Part shown: positions 40,805-50,066 of the stretch, in pieces
How the letters are laid out: each line of letters begins with the position of its first letter
Position numbering within the stretch: position 1 is the stretch's first letter
Origin: Alphaproteobacteria bacterium
GTDB taxonomy: Bacteria > Pseudomonadota > Alphaproteobacteria > ATCC43930 > CGMCC-115725
Assembly: GCA_030041335.1 (NCBI GenBank)
Contig: JASHOB010000181.1
Span: 1-58,585, forward strand
Length of the DNA stretch: 58,585 bases
Direction of reading: 5' to 3'
Notes under the pieces: generated by a model
What the model saw: only the letters and a program-made list of their open reading frames with translations
Told to the model about the DNA's origin: nothing
Database searches by the model: none
Translations under genes and position numbers: made by a program

Positions 40805-41968
40805 TCAATCGCCCAGCGTTTTGAAGGGCGACAGCTCGGCTTCGAGCTCCGTCATATTGTGCTCAAGCGCGCGCGTCTCCCGTTTGAGGAAATCGCCGAC
40901 CGCGGCGGCGAAATTCGCGTCGCGGATCCAGTGCGCGCTATAGGTATGGCAGGGCAGGTACCCGCGCTGGATCTTGTGCTGACCCTGCGCACCGGCCTCG
41001 ACGCGCTGCAGGCCGCGTTCGATCGCGAACTCGATGGCGCGGTAGTAGCACGCCTCGAAATGCAGAAACGGGACATCGACCACGCACCCCCAATTCCGGC
41101 CATAAAGCGTGTCGGAGCCAATGAGATTGAGCGCGCCCGCGACATAACGCGCTCCCTTTTTTGCCATCACCAACAGCACGCGATCGGGAATCCGCTTGCC
41201 AATGAGGTCGAAGAATTCGCGCGTGAGGTAGGCCGAGCCCCATTTGCGGTCCGAGGTCGACATGTAGAAGCGAAAGAACACGTCCCAATGCCGAGGCTCG
41301 ATGGCGTCGCCTGTCAGCATTTCGATCTCGATGCCGTTGGCGTTGGCTTCCCGGCGCTCGCGCCGTATCTGCTTACGCTTCCGGGAATTGAGCGCTTCAA
41401 GAAACGAGTCGAAGCTCTCGTAGCCGTCATTCTGCCAATGGAATTGCTGGCCGACGCGTTGCAGGAAGCCGGCATCGCCCAGCTGCCGCCATTCTCCCTC
41501 CGTCGGAAAAGTGACATGGAGCGACGACACTTTGTGCCGCCTCGCCAGCCCGACCATGGCGGCGATCAGAGCCTCGGCGGCGCCATCGGGCGCGTCCGGA
41601 CGCAGCAGCAGGCGCCGGCCCGTCACCGGTGTGAACGGTACGGCGCATTGCAGCTTCGGATAATAGCGCCCGCCGGCGCGCTCGTAGGCTGCGGCCCAGC
41701 CATGATCGAAGACATATTCGCCATAGGAATGGCTTTTGAGATAGAGCGGTGCGACACCGATGATGCAGCCGTTCGCATCCTCGAGAGCGAGGTGCTGCGG
41801 CAGCCAGCCGCTCTCGGCCGTTGCCGAGCCGCTGGCTTCGAGTGCTTGAAGAAAGGCATAGGACAGAAACGGATTGTCGGTGCCGGCGCAGGCATCCCAG
41901 GCGCCGCCGCCGATCGTGTCGACGGCGCGGTGGGCCTTGACGGTTAACTGATCGCCGCCGTCCGGCAT
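40805..41968 (-). CDS. FemAB-like / GNAT N-acyltransferase (DUF482)
   Basis: This 387-residue double-GNAT protein is of the FemAB_like (DUF482) family. Recognisable segments are NPFLSYAFLQALEASGS, the PLYLKSHSYGEYVFDH loop, RKRKQIRRERREA, and EAGAQGQHKIQRGYLPC near the C-terminus. The family's substrate is unknown; transfer of an amino-acyl or acyl group to a peptide or surface polymer is plausible. It is 2 bp downstream of the RidA gene on the same strand, so the two are likely co-expressed. Confidence 0.83.
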   Translation of the reverse strand: MPDGGDQLTVKAHRAVDTIGGGAWDACAGTDNPFLSYAFLQALEASGSATAESGWLPQHLALEDANGCIIGVAPLYLKSHSYGEYVFDHGWAAAYERAGGRYYPKLQCAVPFTPVTGRRLLLRPDAPDGAAEALIAAMVGLARRHKVSSLHVTFPTEGEWRQLGDAGFLQRVGQQFHWQNDGYESFDSFLEALNSRKRKQIRRERREANANGIEIEMLTGDAIEPRHWDVFFRFYMSTSDRKWGSAYLTREFFDLIGKRIPDRVLLVMAKKGARYVAGALNLIGSDTLYGRNWGCVVDVPFLHFEACYYRAIEFAIERGLQRVEAGAQGQHKIQRGYLPCHTYSAHWIRDANFAAAVGDFLKRETRALEHNMTELEAELSPFKTLGD

Positions 41969-41970
41969 GG

Positions 41971-42438
41971 CTATTTCACCTGAAAGAGACCTTCGACCTC
42001 GACCGCGGCGCCCCCCGGCAGGGCATTGACCCCGACCGCAACCCGTGCGTGCTTGCCGCGGTCTCCGAACACTTCGACCATCAGATCGGAGCAGCCGTTC
42101 ATCACCCGTGGCTGGTCGGTGAACGCCGGCGCCGAATTAACGTAGCCGCAGAGCCGCACGCAGCGGACGACCCGGTCGAGCTCGCCATCGAGGGCTTGGC
42201 GCAGCTGTGCGATAAGATTGAGGCCGCAAAGCCGCGCCGCGAGCCCGCCCTGCTCGAAATCCAGCTCCTGGCCGCATTTGCCGCGAAAGCGGATCTCGCC
42301 ATTCCACTGGCAGATCTGGCCGGCAATGTAGATGAGTTCGCCGATTTGCACCGTCGGCAGATAATTGGCCACCGGCGGCGCGGCGCGTGGCAGTTCGATA
42401 GCGCGCGCGGCGAGGCGGGCTTCGATTTTTCCGGCCAT
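41971..42438 (-). CDS. RidA (YjgF/YER057c/UK114) family protein
   Basis: It belongs to the RidA-like enamine/imine deaminase superfamily. YLPTVQIGELIYIAGQICQ in the N-terminal half and ARVAVGVNALPGGAAVEVEG at the C-terminus, with the substrate-binding Arg, place it in a subgroup of 150-160 residues rather than the short archetypal RidA. That subgroup's substrates are unproven. It heads the pair with the FemAB-like gene. Confidence 0.87.
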   Translation of the reverse strand: MAGKIEARLAARAIELPRAAPPVANYLPTVQIGELIYIAGQICQWNGEIRFRGKCGQELDFEQGGLAARLCGLNLIAQLRQALDGELDRVVRCVRLCGYVNSAPAFTDQPRVMNGCSDLMVEVFGDRGKHARVAVGVNALPGGAAVEVEGLFQVK

Positions 42439-42500
42439 TTAGGGATGGTCCTTCCACTGCATCCGTACCAGGATAGCGCGCCGCGCGGCTGAGTGAAACC

Positions 42501-43157
42501 ATGACGGGCCAGGAACGAGCGAATTCGGTGTCATATCGATGGGTTTTGCCGGTACTTGCGGCTGTGGCATTCATCGCGCCGGCGCAGGCACGGGCCGCCA
42601 TCGTCGGCGATACCGCGGTGCCTTACAGCGCCACGCGTATCGTCACTGTCGACGGCAAGGAGTATCGGGGCAAGGTCTTCGCCGTCCCCGGCAAGCAGCG
42701 CCACGATGTCGATATCAATGGGTTGGCGCTCAGTCTCGTCTTGGATATTGCCGGTGGCGCCGGCGTTGTTGCCGTGCCGGCATTGCATTCGTATGTCGAT
42801 TTTCCGCTGCCGCCGCTGCTGGCGGAGCTCGACCGGCGACGGCTCGAGGGCCACGCGGCCGGCGAGGAGCGGATCGCGGGGTTGCCGGCCGTCAAATATC
42901 GAATCGAGTATACCGCCAGCGACGGTTCGCGCGGCATCGGCTTCATCTGGCTGACGCGCGACAATATTCTGTTGCGCATTGACGGACGAATCGAGCGGCC
43001 CGGGCACCGGCCGATGACCGTCACGATGCGGCTCGACGACCTTCGCTTGGGTCCACAGGACGATGAATTGTTTGACATCACGAACGGCTTGAAGGAGCTG
43101 CCTTACCAGGCGCTTGAGATGCTGTTGAATCTAAGGCTGAAAGCGCATCGCCACTGA
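42501..43157 (+). CDS. Exported protein of unknown function
   Basis: I do not recognise this 218-residue protein. It has a signal peptide (WVLPVLAAVAFIAPAQARA) and then a beta-rich region with ATRIVTVDGKEYRGKVFAVP, GLPAVKYRIEYTA and FIWLTRDNILLRIDGRI. This resembles the lipid-binding-like layout of DUF4412 proteins, in which a precursor value is tested by a strand of this kind, but the match is weak. It likely resides in the periplasm. Its end overlaps the convergent methyltransferase gene by 27 bp. Confidence 0.6.
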   Translation: MTGQERANSVSYRWVLPVLAAVAFIAPAQARAAIVGDTAVPYSATRIVTVDGKEYRGKVFAVPGKQRHDVDINGLALSLVLDIAGGAGVVAVPALHSYVDFPLPPLLAELDRRRLEGHAAGEERIAGLPAVKYRIEYTASDGSRGIGFIWLTRDNILLRIDGRIERPGHRPMTVTMRLDDLRLGPQDDELFDITNGLKELPYQALEMLLNLRLKAHRH

Positions 43158-43877
43158 ATGTTGTTCAATCCAGTCACGGCCCGCGCTCCAGTCAAGGGTC
43201 GGCAAATCGGCGATATTGGCGAAAAAATAGTCGAACCGCTTATCCGCCAGTTCGGCTTGCCGATCGGCGAGCCGCGCACCGTCCTTAAGCACGCGCACGA
43301 TTCCGACGCCGTGATCGATCTTGAGAAGCTTGAACTCGAGTTCCGGCGATTGCGCCAGCTCGAACGCGACCTTCCACACATCGCCGGTCCAGCCCAGCGA
43401 AATGCGCGGCACATGCTCTTCGAGCCAGTCGAGGGGCCACATATCGTGCAGCACGATCCAGCCGGTGCGGCCGACGCAGCCCAAGGCATTAACGACATCG
43501 CGCCTGGTCTGCGGGTAGGTGTGCAAGCCGTCAATAAAGACCAGGTCGTACCGCGCCTCATTGAGCGCAAAAAAAGCGTCGCTCGTCATGCGATGGGTCC
43601 CGCCGCGTTGCGGGTCGATTCCGACCTTGTCCTTGGCGATTACCGCGTCGAACAATTCATTGTCATCGCAGCCGATTTCGAGATAGCGCATCGCCGGCCG
43701 GTGCGCGAGCAAAAGGTTCACGACCGCGATGCGGTTGAAGTTTATGGCGCGCCAGTCGATGTCGAACCGGCGCGCATCGGCGAGGCCCTGATATCGTGCC
43801 TGAAGCCGCTGATATTCACGTTGTTTCCGCTGGTCGCGAGAACGGCGGAGCAGCCGGTCTGAAAGGGACTTTGGCAT
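43131..43877 (-). CDS. Class I SAM-dependent methyltransferase (Methyltransf_24-like)
   Basis: This 248-residue methyltransferase has the SAM motif YLEIGCDDNELFDAV, the acidic VGIDPQRGG and the FIDGLHTYPQTRRDV segment typical of sugar or surface-polymer methyltransferases of the Methyltransf_24 group. The start at ATG 43877 (MPKSLSDRLL) is preferred over an extended frame to 43943. It is divergent from the first RgpF-type gene by 88 bp, so a role in modifying a surface glycan is possible but unproven. Confidence 0.8.
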   Translation of the reverse strand: MPKSLSDRLLRRSRDQRKQREYQRLQARYQGLADARRFDIDWRAINFNRIAVVNLLLAHRPAMRYLEIGCDDNELFDAVIAKDKVGIDPQRGGTHRMTSDAFFALNEARYDLVFIDGLHTYPQTRRDVVNALGCVGRTGWIVLHDMWPLDWLEEHVPRISLGWTGDVWKVAFELAQSPELEFKLLKIDHGVGIVRVLKDGARLADRQAELADKRFDYFFANIADLPTLDWSAGRDWIEQHSVAMRFQP

Positions 43878-43965
43878 CGTCTCGAGGCTAACGTAGCACC
43901 GGCGGTCGAGGCAACGGCGGCTGGACACCGCGATTGCGGTCACCTAGCCTCGGCCCTTGAGGCCC

Positions 43966-44898
43966 ATGAAGCGGATCGCGATTTTCGCGCACTATGATGG
44001 CGACGCCGTCATCGACGAATATGTTCTCTATTATCTCCGTGGCCTGCGCGCCGTGGCGGATCGCGTGCTGTTCGTCTCGGATGGAGCGCTGCCGCCGGCA
44101 GAAACGGCCAAACTCGGCGGTCTCGCCGAGTTGGTCGCGACCGGACGCCATGGCGAATATGATTACGGGAGCTGGAAACGGGGCCTCGCCTTTATCGGCG
44201 ACGGGATCGGTTCCTGGGATGAAATCATCCTCGCCAACGACTCTTGCTATGCGCCGGTATTTCCCTTTGAGGATGCGTTCGCCCGCATGGCGGGCGAGCC
44301 ATGCGACGTTTGGGGCCCGACCGGCTACCGCGACCGGGACGGACTAAAATTCCTCAACAGTTATTTTCTTGTGTTTCGCCGCACTGTCCTCAACGGCGCC
44401 GATTTTTGGGAATTCTGGTCGGGGATAAGGCCGCGTGCCAGCAAGGACGAGGTCGTTGGCGACTATGAGATGGGTCTCAGCCGCATGCTGTTGGCACGCG
44501 GTTACCGGCTCGGCACGCTGGTGCCACCCGATCAGGTCGATCTGCCAGTCCACGGCGATTACGCGCGCCGCCTGATGGTGATGCACCGCTCGTCCTGGCT
44601 GAAGGTAAGCCTGTTCCGCGACAATCCCACACGTGTGCCTCGTCTCGGGGATGTGCTAACCGCGATCGACCGCTTCTATCCCCGGCGCTTGATCGACGCC
44701 CATCAGCTTCGCCTGACCCAGACAGACGATCCCTGCCATTATCACTTTTGGCTCGGTGCTTTTCGTTGGTCGTGGCGGGACGGCCGGACCTTGCGAATCA
44801 TCGGGCGGACGCGACGCGACCGGTGGTGGAAGCTTTATGTGCAGCTGTTTGGCTTGACGGTCTTTGCTTTTGTCCTGCCGTTAGCGCGGCGACAATGA
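43966..44898 (+). CDS. RgpF-type (rhamnan synthesis F) protein, copy 1
   Basis: This RgpF-domain protein has the family start RIAIFAHYDGDAVIDEYVL, then HGEYDYGSWKRG, ILANDSCYAP and FLNSYFLVFRR, a putative glycosyltransferase pattern. The family builds rhamnose-rich polysaccharide in streptococci and occurs in many capsule and O-antigen loci. The C-terminus is basic with a hydrophobic tail (QLFGLTVFAFVLPLARRQ) that could touch the membrane. The ATG at 43966 gives 310 residues. It is followed 7 bp later by a paralogue. Confidence 0.83.
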   Translation: MKRIAIFAHYDGDAVIDEYVLYYLRGLRAVADRVLFVSDGALPPAETAKLGGLAELVATGRHGEYDYGSWKRGLAFIGDGIGSWDEIILANDSCYAPVFPFEDAFARMAGEPCDVWGPTGYRDRDGLKFLNSYFLVFRRTVLNGADFWEFWSGIRPRASKDEVVGDYEMGLSRMLLARGYRLGTLVPPDQVDLPVHGDYARRLMVMHRSSWLKVSLFRDNPTRVPRLGDVLTAIDRFYPRRLIDAHQLRLTQTDDPCHYHFWLGAFRWSWRDGRTLRIIGRTRRDRWWKLYVQLFGLTVFAFVLPLARRQ

Positions 44899-44905
44899 CC
44901 GCGCC

Positions 44906-45826
44906 ATGAACCGGATCGCGATTTTCGCGCACTACGACCGCGACGCCGTCATCGATGACTATGTGCTCTACTACCTGCGCGGCTTGAAGGAGGTGGTGGC
45001 ACGCCTCCTTTTCGTTTCGGACGCGCCGCTCGCCCGGCCCGAGACCGGCAAGCTCGAAGGACTGGCCGAGCTGGTTTCGGCGGCGCCTCACGGCGAGTAC
45101 GATTTTGGCAGCTGGAAGCGCGGCATCGGCTTTCTCGGATCCCAGCTCTGCCAGTGTGACGAGCTGGTCCTGGCCAATGATTCGTGTTATGCGCCCGTTG
45201 TTCCGTTCCAAGTCGTGTTTGCCCGGATGGCCGAGAGCGAATGCGACGCCTGGAGCGGTACCGCCACCGGCGACAAGGGCCAGGTCAGGCACCTCAACAG
45301 CTATTTCCTCGTCTTTCGCCGCCGCATTCTGGTCGATCCGGCATTCACCGCCTTTTGGCGGGGTGTGACGTCGCAGCCGACCAGCGAGGAGGTGGTCACC
45401 CATTACGAAAACCGACTGAGTGAAATGCTCGCCGGTCGCGGCTACCGGCTCGGCAGCTTTGCGGCACCCGATCGGCTGCCGCTGGTTCTGCTGGGCGATG
45501 CGGTCAAGGGTTTGCCCGGGGACCGCCTGCCGTGGCTCAAGGTGAAGTTATTTCGCGACAATCCGCTGCATGTTGCAGAGCTGGGCGCCGCTCTTCCCGC
45601 GATCGATCGCGACTATCCGCGCCGCTTGATTGACGCGCATCAGCGCCGCCTTATCGGCACGGCCGATCCCGCCCACTATCATTACCGGCTTGGACCGTTC
45701 CGCCGGCGGTGGCGATTTTTAGCGGTCATGGCGCGGACGCGGCGCCACCGGTGGTGGAAATTGCAAATCCAGCTCTTTGGCATTCGGGTCTTCGCCATGG
45801 CTCTGCCCCTGCGGCGACGGCACTAG
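44906..45826 (+). CDS. RgpF-type (rhamnan synthesis F) protein, copy 2
   Basis: This is a paralogue of the preceding gene, 306 residues long and colinear from NRIAIFAHYDRDAVIDDYVL to the tail QLFGIRVFAMALPLRRRH. The first 60 bp of the two genes are nearly identical at DNA level and later parts diverge, so this is an old tandem duplication with constraint. Shared blocks include HGEYDFGSWKRG, LANDSCYAPV and YPRRLIDAHQ. The two probably act as successive transferases on one glycan; the sugar is unknown. Confidence 0.83.
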   Translation: MNRIAIFAHYDRDAVIDDYVLYYLRGLKEVVARLLFVSDAPLARPETGKLEGLAELVSAAPHGEYDFGSWKRGIGFLGSQLCQCDELVLANDSCYAPVVPFQVVFARMAESECDAWSGTATGDKGQVRHLNSYFLVFRRRILVDPAFTAFWRGVTSQPTSEEVVTHYENRLSEMLAGRGYRLGSFAAPDRLPLVLLGDAVKGLPGDRLPWLKVKLFRDNPLHVAELGAALPAIDRDYPRRLIDAHQRRLIGTADPAHYHYRLGPFRRRWRFLAVMARTRRHRWWKLQIQLFGIRVFAMALPLRRRH

Positions 45827-46065
45827 AAATTTCTTTTATTATTAGTGATTTATTTAAATATTGTTTTGGGTGATCTGAGGGTGCGCCCGAGACCGACGAG
45901 AAACCGCTGATTGTGCTCGATGGAGCGCAAGATTGCGCCCGCATTTGCGCTGGTGTTTTGGTATTTTTGCAATAACATCAAGATAAAAGACAGCACGCTT
46001 GGTGTGCTGCATTAGCACGAGTGCCGTGATCGGGCCGGGAGCAGCTGGTATCGTGGCATCAAGGC

Positions 46066-46098
46066 GCCCCTCTCCGTCGTGAGAGGGGCGGTCTTTTT
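46066..46098 (+). terminator. Intrinsic terminator, plus strand
   Basis: GCCCCTCTC (46066-46074) pairs perfectly with GAGAGGGGC (46081-46089) around a 6-nt loop, and the T-run TCTTTTT follows at 46092-46098. It lies 240 bp beyond the second RgpF gene and may end that transcript or an unannotated small RNA. Confidence 0.8.
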
Positions 46099-46127
46099 GG
46101 GCGGCGAATCGCGCCGCGGTCATTGCG

Positions 46128-46160
46128 AAAAAAAGAGGGGCGCGGCGTGCGCCGCGCCCC
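46128..46160 (-). terminator. Intrinsic terminator of nrdJ
   Basis: On the minus strand GGGGCGCGGC and GCCGCGCCCC (46160-46137) form a 10-bp GC stem with a 4-nt loop, followed by TCTTTTTTT down to 46128. It begins 60 bp after the nrdJ stop. Confidence 0.88.
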
Positions 46161-46219
46161 AATTTCTGCCTCATTGCCATTGCACGGGCCGGGAGGCTTA
46201 AGCCGGTGTAATGCTGCGA

Positions 46220-49200
46220 CTAGCTGCAGCCGCTTGTGCTGCCGCATGTGTCGCATTTGAGGCAGGTTCCGTTCCTTACCAAGGTGAAATTACCGCACTC
46301 GCCGCAACTGTCGCCTTCGTAACCCTTGATCCGCGCGGCGCGAATCTGGGCCACCCGCGCCGTGACCGCCGGCGAATCGTCTTCGACCTGCGCCTCGGCC
46401 ACTGCCAGGCTGGTCTCAGGCATCGCGTTGAGGGCGAGGGCATTGTTGCCGTCGCGCGACGTTGCCGGCGTGGCGCCGTGGCTGACGCCGCCATGGAGCA
46501 GGGTGAGCTTGCTGCGCACATAACCGGCAACCACGCCGCGCGGCACGACATGGTCAACGCGGCCGCCGAGGCCGGGCAAGTTGGCTTCGGCATGTCCCTT
46601 GCCGACCGTGTCGGGTGTCAGATCCGCGGGCTGGACGTGCGCCAGGTCGTTCCGGCCCAAATACGAAATCGCGAGCTCGCGGAAGATGTAGTCGATCAGC
46701 GAGGTCGACATTTTGATGGTGTCGTTGCCTTCGACCAAGCCGGAGGGCTCGAAGCGGGTGAAGGTGAAGGCCTCGACAAATTCCTCGAGCGGCACGCCAT
46801 ATTGCAGACCGATCGAAATCGCGATGGCGAAATTGTTCATCAGCGAGCGAAAGGCCGAACCTTCCTTGTGCATGTCGATGAAAATTTCGGCGAGACTGCC
46901 GTCTTCGTACTCCCCGGTGCGCAGATAGACCTTATGGCCGCCCACCACCGCTTTCTGGGTATAACCCTTGCGGCGCTGCGGCAGGCGTTTGCGCTCGACC
47001 GTGCGTTCGGCAATGCGCGCCGCGATCTTCTCCGCCACCAGCGGGATGCGCTCGGCCGGCCCCTTGTCCATCAGCTCGGCGATGGCGTCGTCATCCTCGT
47101 CGCGATCGTTTTCCAACAGCGACGCTTGCAGAGGCTGCGACAATTTTGAGCCGTCTCGGTAGAGCGCGTTGGCCTTAAGACCCAGCTGCCAGGAGAGCTG
47201 ATAGGCTTTCTTGCAATCCTCGACGGTTGCGGCGTGCGCCATGTTGATGGTCTTGGAGATGGCACCCGAGATGAAGGGCTGTGCCGCCGCCATCATGCGG
47301 ATGTGGCTTTCCCACGACAGCAGCCGCCGGCCGTGGCGGCCGCAGGGATTGGCACAGTCGAACACCGGCAGGTGTTCCGGCTTCAGAAAGGGTGCGCCTT
47401 CAAGGGTCATGGCGCCACAGCAATAAGTGTTGGCCGCCTCGATCTCGGCTTTGGTGAAGCCGAGTGCCGTCAGCATATCGAAACCGGGGTCGTCGAGCTG
47501 CGCTTGACTGAAGCCAAATGCGGCTTTGCAGAACGCCTCGCCCAGCGTCCATTTGTTGAAGGCGAATTTGACATCGAACGCGGCGGCGAGAGAACCCTCC
47601 ACGGCGGCAAGCGCTTCGTCGTTGAAGCCTTTGGCCTGCAGGGTTTCGTGGTTGATCGCCGGCGCCTGTTCGAGGCTGCCGTGGCCGACGGCATGGCATG
47701 TGATGGCGGAGATCGCCGCAGGGTCGTAGCCGAGCGCTTTCAGCGCCAGCGGCACCATGCGGTTGATGATCTTGAAATAGCCGCCCCCGGCCAGCTTCTT
47801 GAACTTGACCAGCGCGAAATCTGGTTCAATGCCGGTCGTGTCACAATCCATGGCCAGGCCGATCGTGCCGGTCGGCGCGATCACGGTCGCCTGTGCGTTC
47901 CGATAGCCGTTCGGCTTGCCAAGCTCGAGCGCCCGATCCCAGGCGCGACGCGCCGCCGCGACCATACTGGGCTCGGGGCAATTGGCGGCGTCGAGCGGCA
48001 CGGGCAAAATGGTGAGGCCTTCATAACCGTCCGACGCGCCGTGTGCCGCACGGCGATGATTGCGGATCACCCGCAGCATCGCTTCACGATTGGCGGCGTA
48101 GCCGCGGAAAGCGCCGAGCTCGCCTGCCATCTCGGCCGAGGTTGCATAGCACACGCCGGTCATCAGCGCGGTGATGGCGGCACACAGCGCGCGGCCCGCA
48201 TCGCTGTCGTAGGGCAAGCCCATCGCCATCAACAAACCGCCGAGATTGGCGTAGCCCAAGCCGAGGGTCCGGTATTCGTAGGACAGGCGCGCGATCTCCT
48301 TGGAGGGGAACTGCGCCATCAGCACCGCGATCTCGAGCGCGATGGTCCAGAGCCTGGCCGCATGCTCGAAGGCCGGCGTGTCGAACGACCCTGGTTCACG
48401 GCGGAACGCGATGAGGTTGAGCGAGGCAAGATTGCACGCCGTGTCGTCGAGGAACATGTATTCCGAGCATGGGTTCGACGCATTGATGCGGCCGCTGGCG
48501 GCACAGGTGTGCCACTCATTGATCGTGGTATCGAATTGCACGCCGGGATCGGCACTAGCCCAGGCGGCGTAGGCGATCTTCTCCCACAATTCGCGCGCCT
48601 TCAGCGTCTTGTGTACCTTGTTGTCGGTGCGGCGGATCAGGCTCCATTCGCCATCACTCTGCACCTTGCGCAGAAAGTCGTTAGTGAGACGCACCGAGTT
48701 ATTGGAATTCTGGCCGGCCACCGTGAGATAGGCCTCCGAATCCCAGTCGGTGTCATAAGTCCTGAAGTCGATTTCGGTATAACCCTGCGCCGCGAACTGG
48801 ATAACGCGCTGGATGTAGTTCTCCGGAACCGTCGCGCGGCGCGCGAACCTGATTTCCTGTTTGAGCGTCGGGTTTTTGGCGGGATCAAAACGACCGGCAC
48901 CGAGCGACTTGGCCGCCTTGTCGTGGCAGGCCTGCATCACGCGGCGCAAATGCTTCTGCACCACCTTGGAACCGGTCACCAGAGCGGCGACCTTCTGCTC
49001 CTCGATCATTTTCCAGTCGATATAGGCTTCGATATCGGGATGATCGATGTCGACGGTCACCATCTTGGCGGCGCGTCGCGTGGTGCCGCCCGACTTGATG
49101 GCCCCGGCCGCCCGGTCGCCGATCTTGAGAAAGCTCATCAAGCCCGAGGAACGTCCGCCGCCTGACAGTTTCTCGCCGTCGCCGCGCAACTTGGAAAAGT

Positions 49201-49900
49201 TGCTGCCGGTGCCGGAACCGTATTTGAAGAGGCGCGCCTCGCGTACCCACAGTTCCATGATGCCGCCTTCATTGACGAGATCGTCGGCGACCGATTGGAT
49301 GAAGCAGGCGTGGGGCTGTGGATGTTCGTAGGCGCTCGTGGACACCGTCAGTTCGCCCGTCTCGAAATCGACGTAGTGATGCCCCTGCGCCGGGCCATCG
49401 ATGCCATAGGCCCAATGGAGGCCGGTATTGAACCATTGCGGCGAGTTCGGCGCCGCCATCTGCGTCGCCAGCATGAAGCGCATTTCGTCAAAGAAGGCGC
49501 GCGCATCCGCTTCGTGATCGAAATAGCCGCCCTTCCAGCCCCAGTAGGTCCAGGTGCCGGCCATGCGGTCGAAGACTTGTTTGGCGCTTTGTTCCAGACC
49601 GTGGCGATCGGCAGCGGGTAGATGGGCAAGCGCGGCCTCGTCCGCGGTCCTGCGCCACAGCCAATCGGGGACGCCGCTCTCGATCACCGGCTGCAGCCGT
49701 GCCGGCACCCCAGCCTTGCGAAAATATTTTTGCGCCAGCACGTCACACGCCACCTGGCTCCACGATGCCGGCACTTCGATGTCGGGCAACTGAAAGACGA
49801 GCGAACCGTCCGGGTTGCGGATTTCGCTGGTGGCTTGCCGGAATTCGATCCCTTCGTAGGGATCGTGGCCAGTTTGGGTAAAACGCCGCTCGATGCGCAT
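46220..49900 (-). CDS. nrdJ: Vitamin B12-dependent (class II) ribonucleoside-diphosphate reductase
   Basis: It reduces ribonucleotides to deoxyribonucleotides with adenosylcobalamin as radical source, so it works with or without oxygen. NrdJ landmarks include [17 protein letters not shown], the active-site region [35 protein letters not shown], and [19 protein letters not shown]. The C-terminus has the redox and zinc-ribbon type Cys motifs CGECGNF and [14 protein letters not shown]. Length is 1226 residues, normal for the alphaproteobacterial long form. ATG 49900 has GGGGGA five bases upstream. No B12 riboswitch is visible in the 166-bp leader region; an NrdR-like box is. No class I nrdAB is in this window. 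Confidence 0.95.
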   Translation of the reverse strand: MRIERRFTQTGHDPYEGIEFRQATSEIRNPDGSLVFQLPDIEVPASWSQVACDVLAQKYFRKAGVPARLQPVIESGVPDWLWRRTADEAALAHLPAADRHGLEQSAKQVFDRMAGTWTYWGWKGGYFDHEADARAFFDEMRFMLATQMAAPNSPQWFNTGLHWAYGIDGPAQGHHYVDFETGELTVSTSAYEHPQPHACFIQSVADDLVNEGGIMELWVREARLFKYGSGTGSNFSKLRGDGEKLSGGGRSSGLMSFLKIGDRAAGAIKSGGTTRRAAKMVTVDIDHPDIEAYIDWKMIEEQKVAALVTGSKVVQKHLRRVMQACHDKAAKSLGAGRFDPAKNPTLKQEIRFARRATVPENYIQRVIQFAAQGYTEIDFRTYDTDWDSEAYLTVAGQNSNNSVRLTNDFLRKVQSDGEWSLIRRTDNKVHKTLKARELWEKIAYAAWASADPGVQFDTTINEWHTCAASGRINASNPCSEYMFLDDTACNLASLNLIAFRREPGSFDTPAFEHAARLWTIALEIAVLMAQFPSKEIARLSYEYRTLGLGYANLGGLLMAMGLPYDSDAGRALCAAITALMTGVCYATSAEMAGELGAFRGYAANREAMLRVIRNHRRAAHGASDGYEGLTILPVPLDAANCPEPSMVAAARRAWDRALELGKPNGYRNAQATVIAPTGTIGLAMDCDTTGIEPDFALVKFKKLAGGGYFKIINRMVPLALKALGYDPAAISAITCHAVGHGSLEQAPAINHETLQAKGFNDEALAAVEGSLAAAFDVKFAFNKWTLGEAFCKAAFGFSQAQLDDPGFDMLTALGFTKAEIEAANTYCCGAMTLEGAPFLKPEHLPVFDCANPCGRHGRRLLSWESHIRMMAAAQPFISGAISKTINMAHAATVEDCKKAYQLSWQLGLKANALYRDGSKLSQPLQASLLENDRDEDDDAIAELMDKGPAERIPLVAEKIAARIAERTVERKRLPQRRKGYTQKAVVGGHKVYLRTGEYEDGSLAEIFIDMHKEGSAFRSLMNNFAIAISIGLQYGVPLEEFVEAFTFTRFEPSGLVEGNDTIKMSTSLIDYIFRELAISYLGRNDLAHVQPADLTPDTVGKGHAEANLPGLGGRVDHVVPRGVVAGYVRSKLTLLHGGVSHGATPATSRDGNNALALNAMPETSLAVAEAQVEDDSPAVTARVAQIRAARIKGYEGDSCGECGNFTLVRNGTCLKCDTCGSTSGCS

Positions 49901-50021
49901 CACAGTCCCCCGTACCAAGGTCGCGGGCTTTTTTTTCCAGCGCCGGAATTGATCGTCGTCGGACGATGCTCCGTCTTAAGGGGGGTCGGCGTCAACTAGA
50001 TTTTGTGCGTGCCGCGAAGAT

Positions 50022-50037
50022 TTTTCTATATGTGGTG
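50022..50037. promoter_or_regulatory. Candidate NrdR box upstream of nrdJ
   Basis: TTTCTATATGTGGTGT agrees with the NrdR consensus ACACWATATATWGTGT at 11 of 16 positions, with the right half nearly complete. It overlaps the -10 box and spacer of the predicted nrdJ promoter, as expected for a repressor site. NrdR usually needs two boxes; a second was not found. Confidence 0.4.
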
Positions 50038-50053
50038 TTTTAGAGACCTTCAA
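50024..50053 (-). promoter_or_regulatory. Candidate nrdJ promoter
   Basis: On the minus strand TTGAAG (50053-50048) and TATAGA (50029-50024) are 18 bp apart, about 125 nt before the nrdJ ATG. Both boxes are moderate matches. Confidence 0.45.
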
Positions 50054-50066
50054 ATCAGGGCAGCCG

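Larger units (their letters stand above)
45827..46219. other. Intergenic region with AT-rich stretch and two opposed terminators
   Basis: No protein gene is seen. The first 50 bp (TTATTATTAGTGATTTATTT and on) are strikingly AT-rich against the GC-rich surroundings. A hairpin-forming CAGCAC...GTGCTG lies near 45992-46011. A plus-strand terminator (46066-46098) and a minus-strand terminator (46128-46160) close the convergent transcripts. A small RNA on the plus strand ending at 46098 is possible. Confidence 0.5.

Noticed and set aside
47234-49165. Plus-strand open frame of 643 codons inside nrdJ
   Set aside because: It is antisense to well-conserved class II reductase sequence and rich in Arg and His, as expected of a codon-bias shadow.
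49901-50066. Cobalamin riboswitch upstream of nrdJ
   Set aside because: I found no B12-box-like core or suitable long leader in this 166-bp gap.
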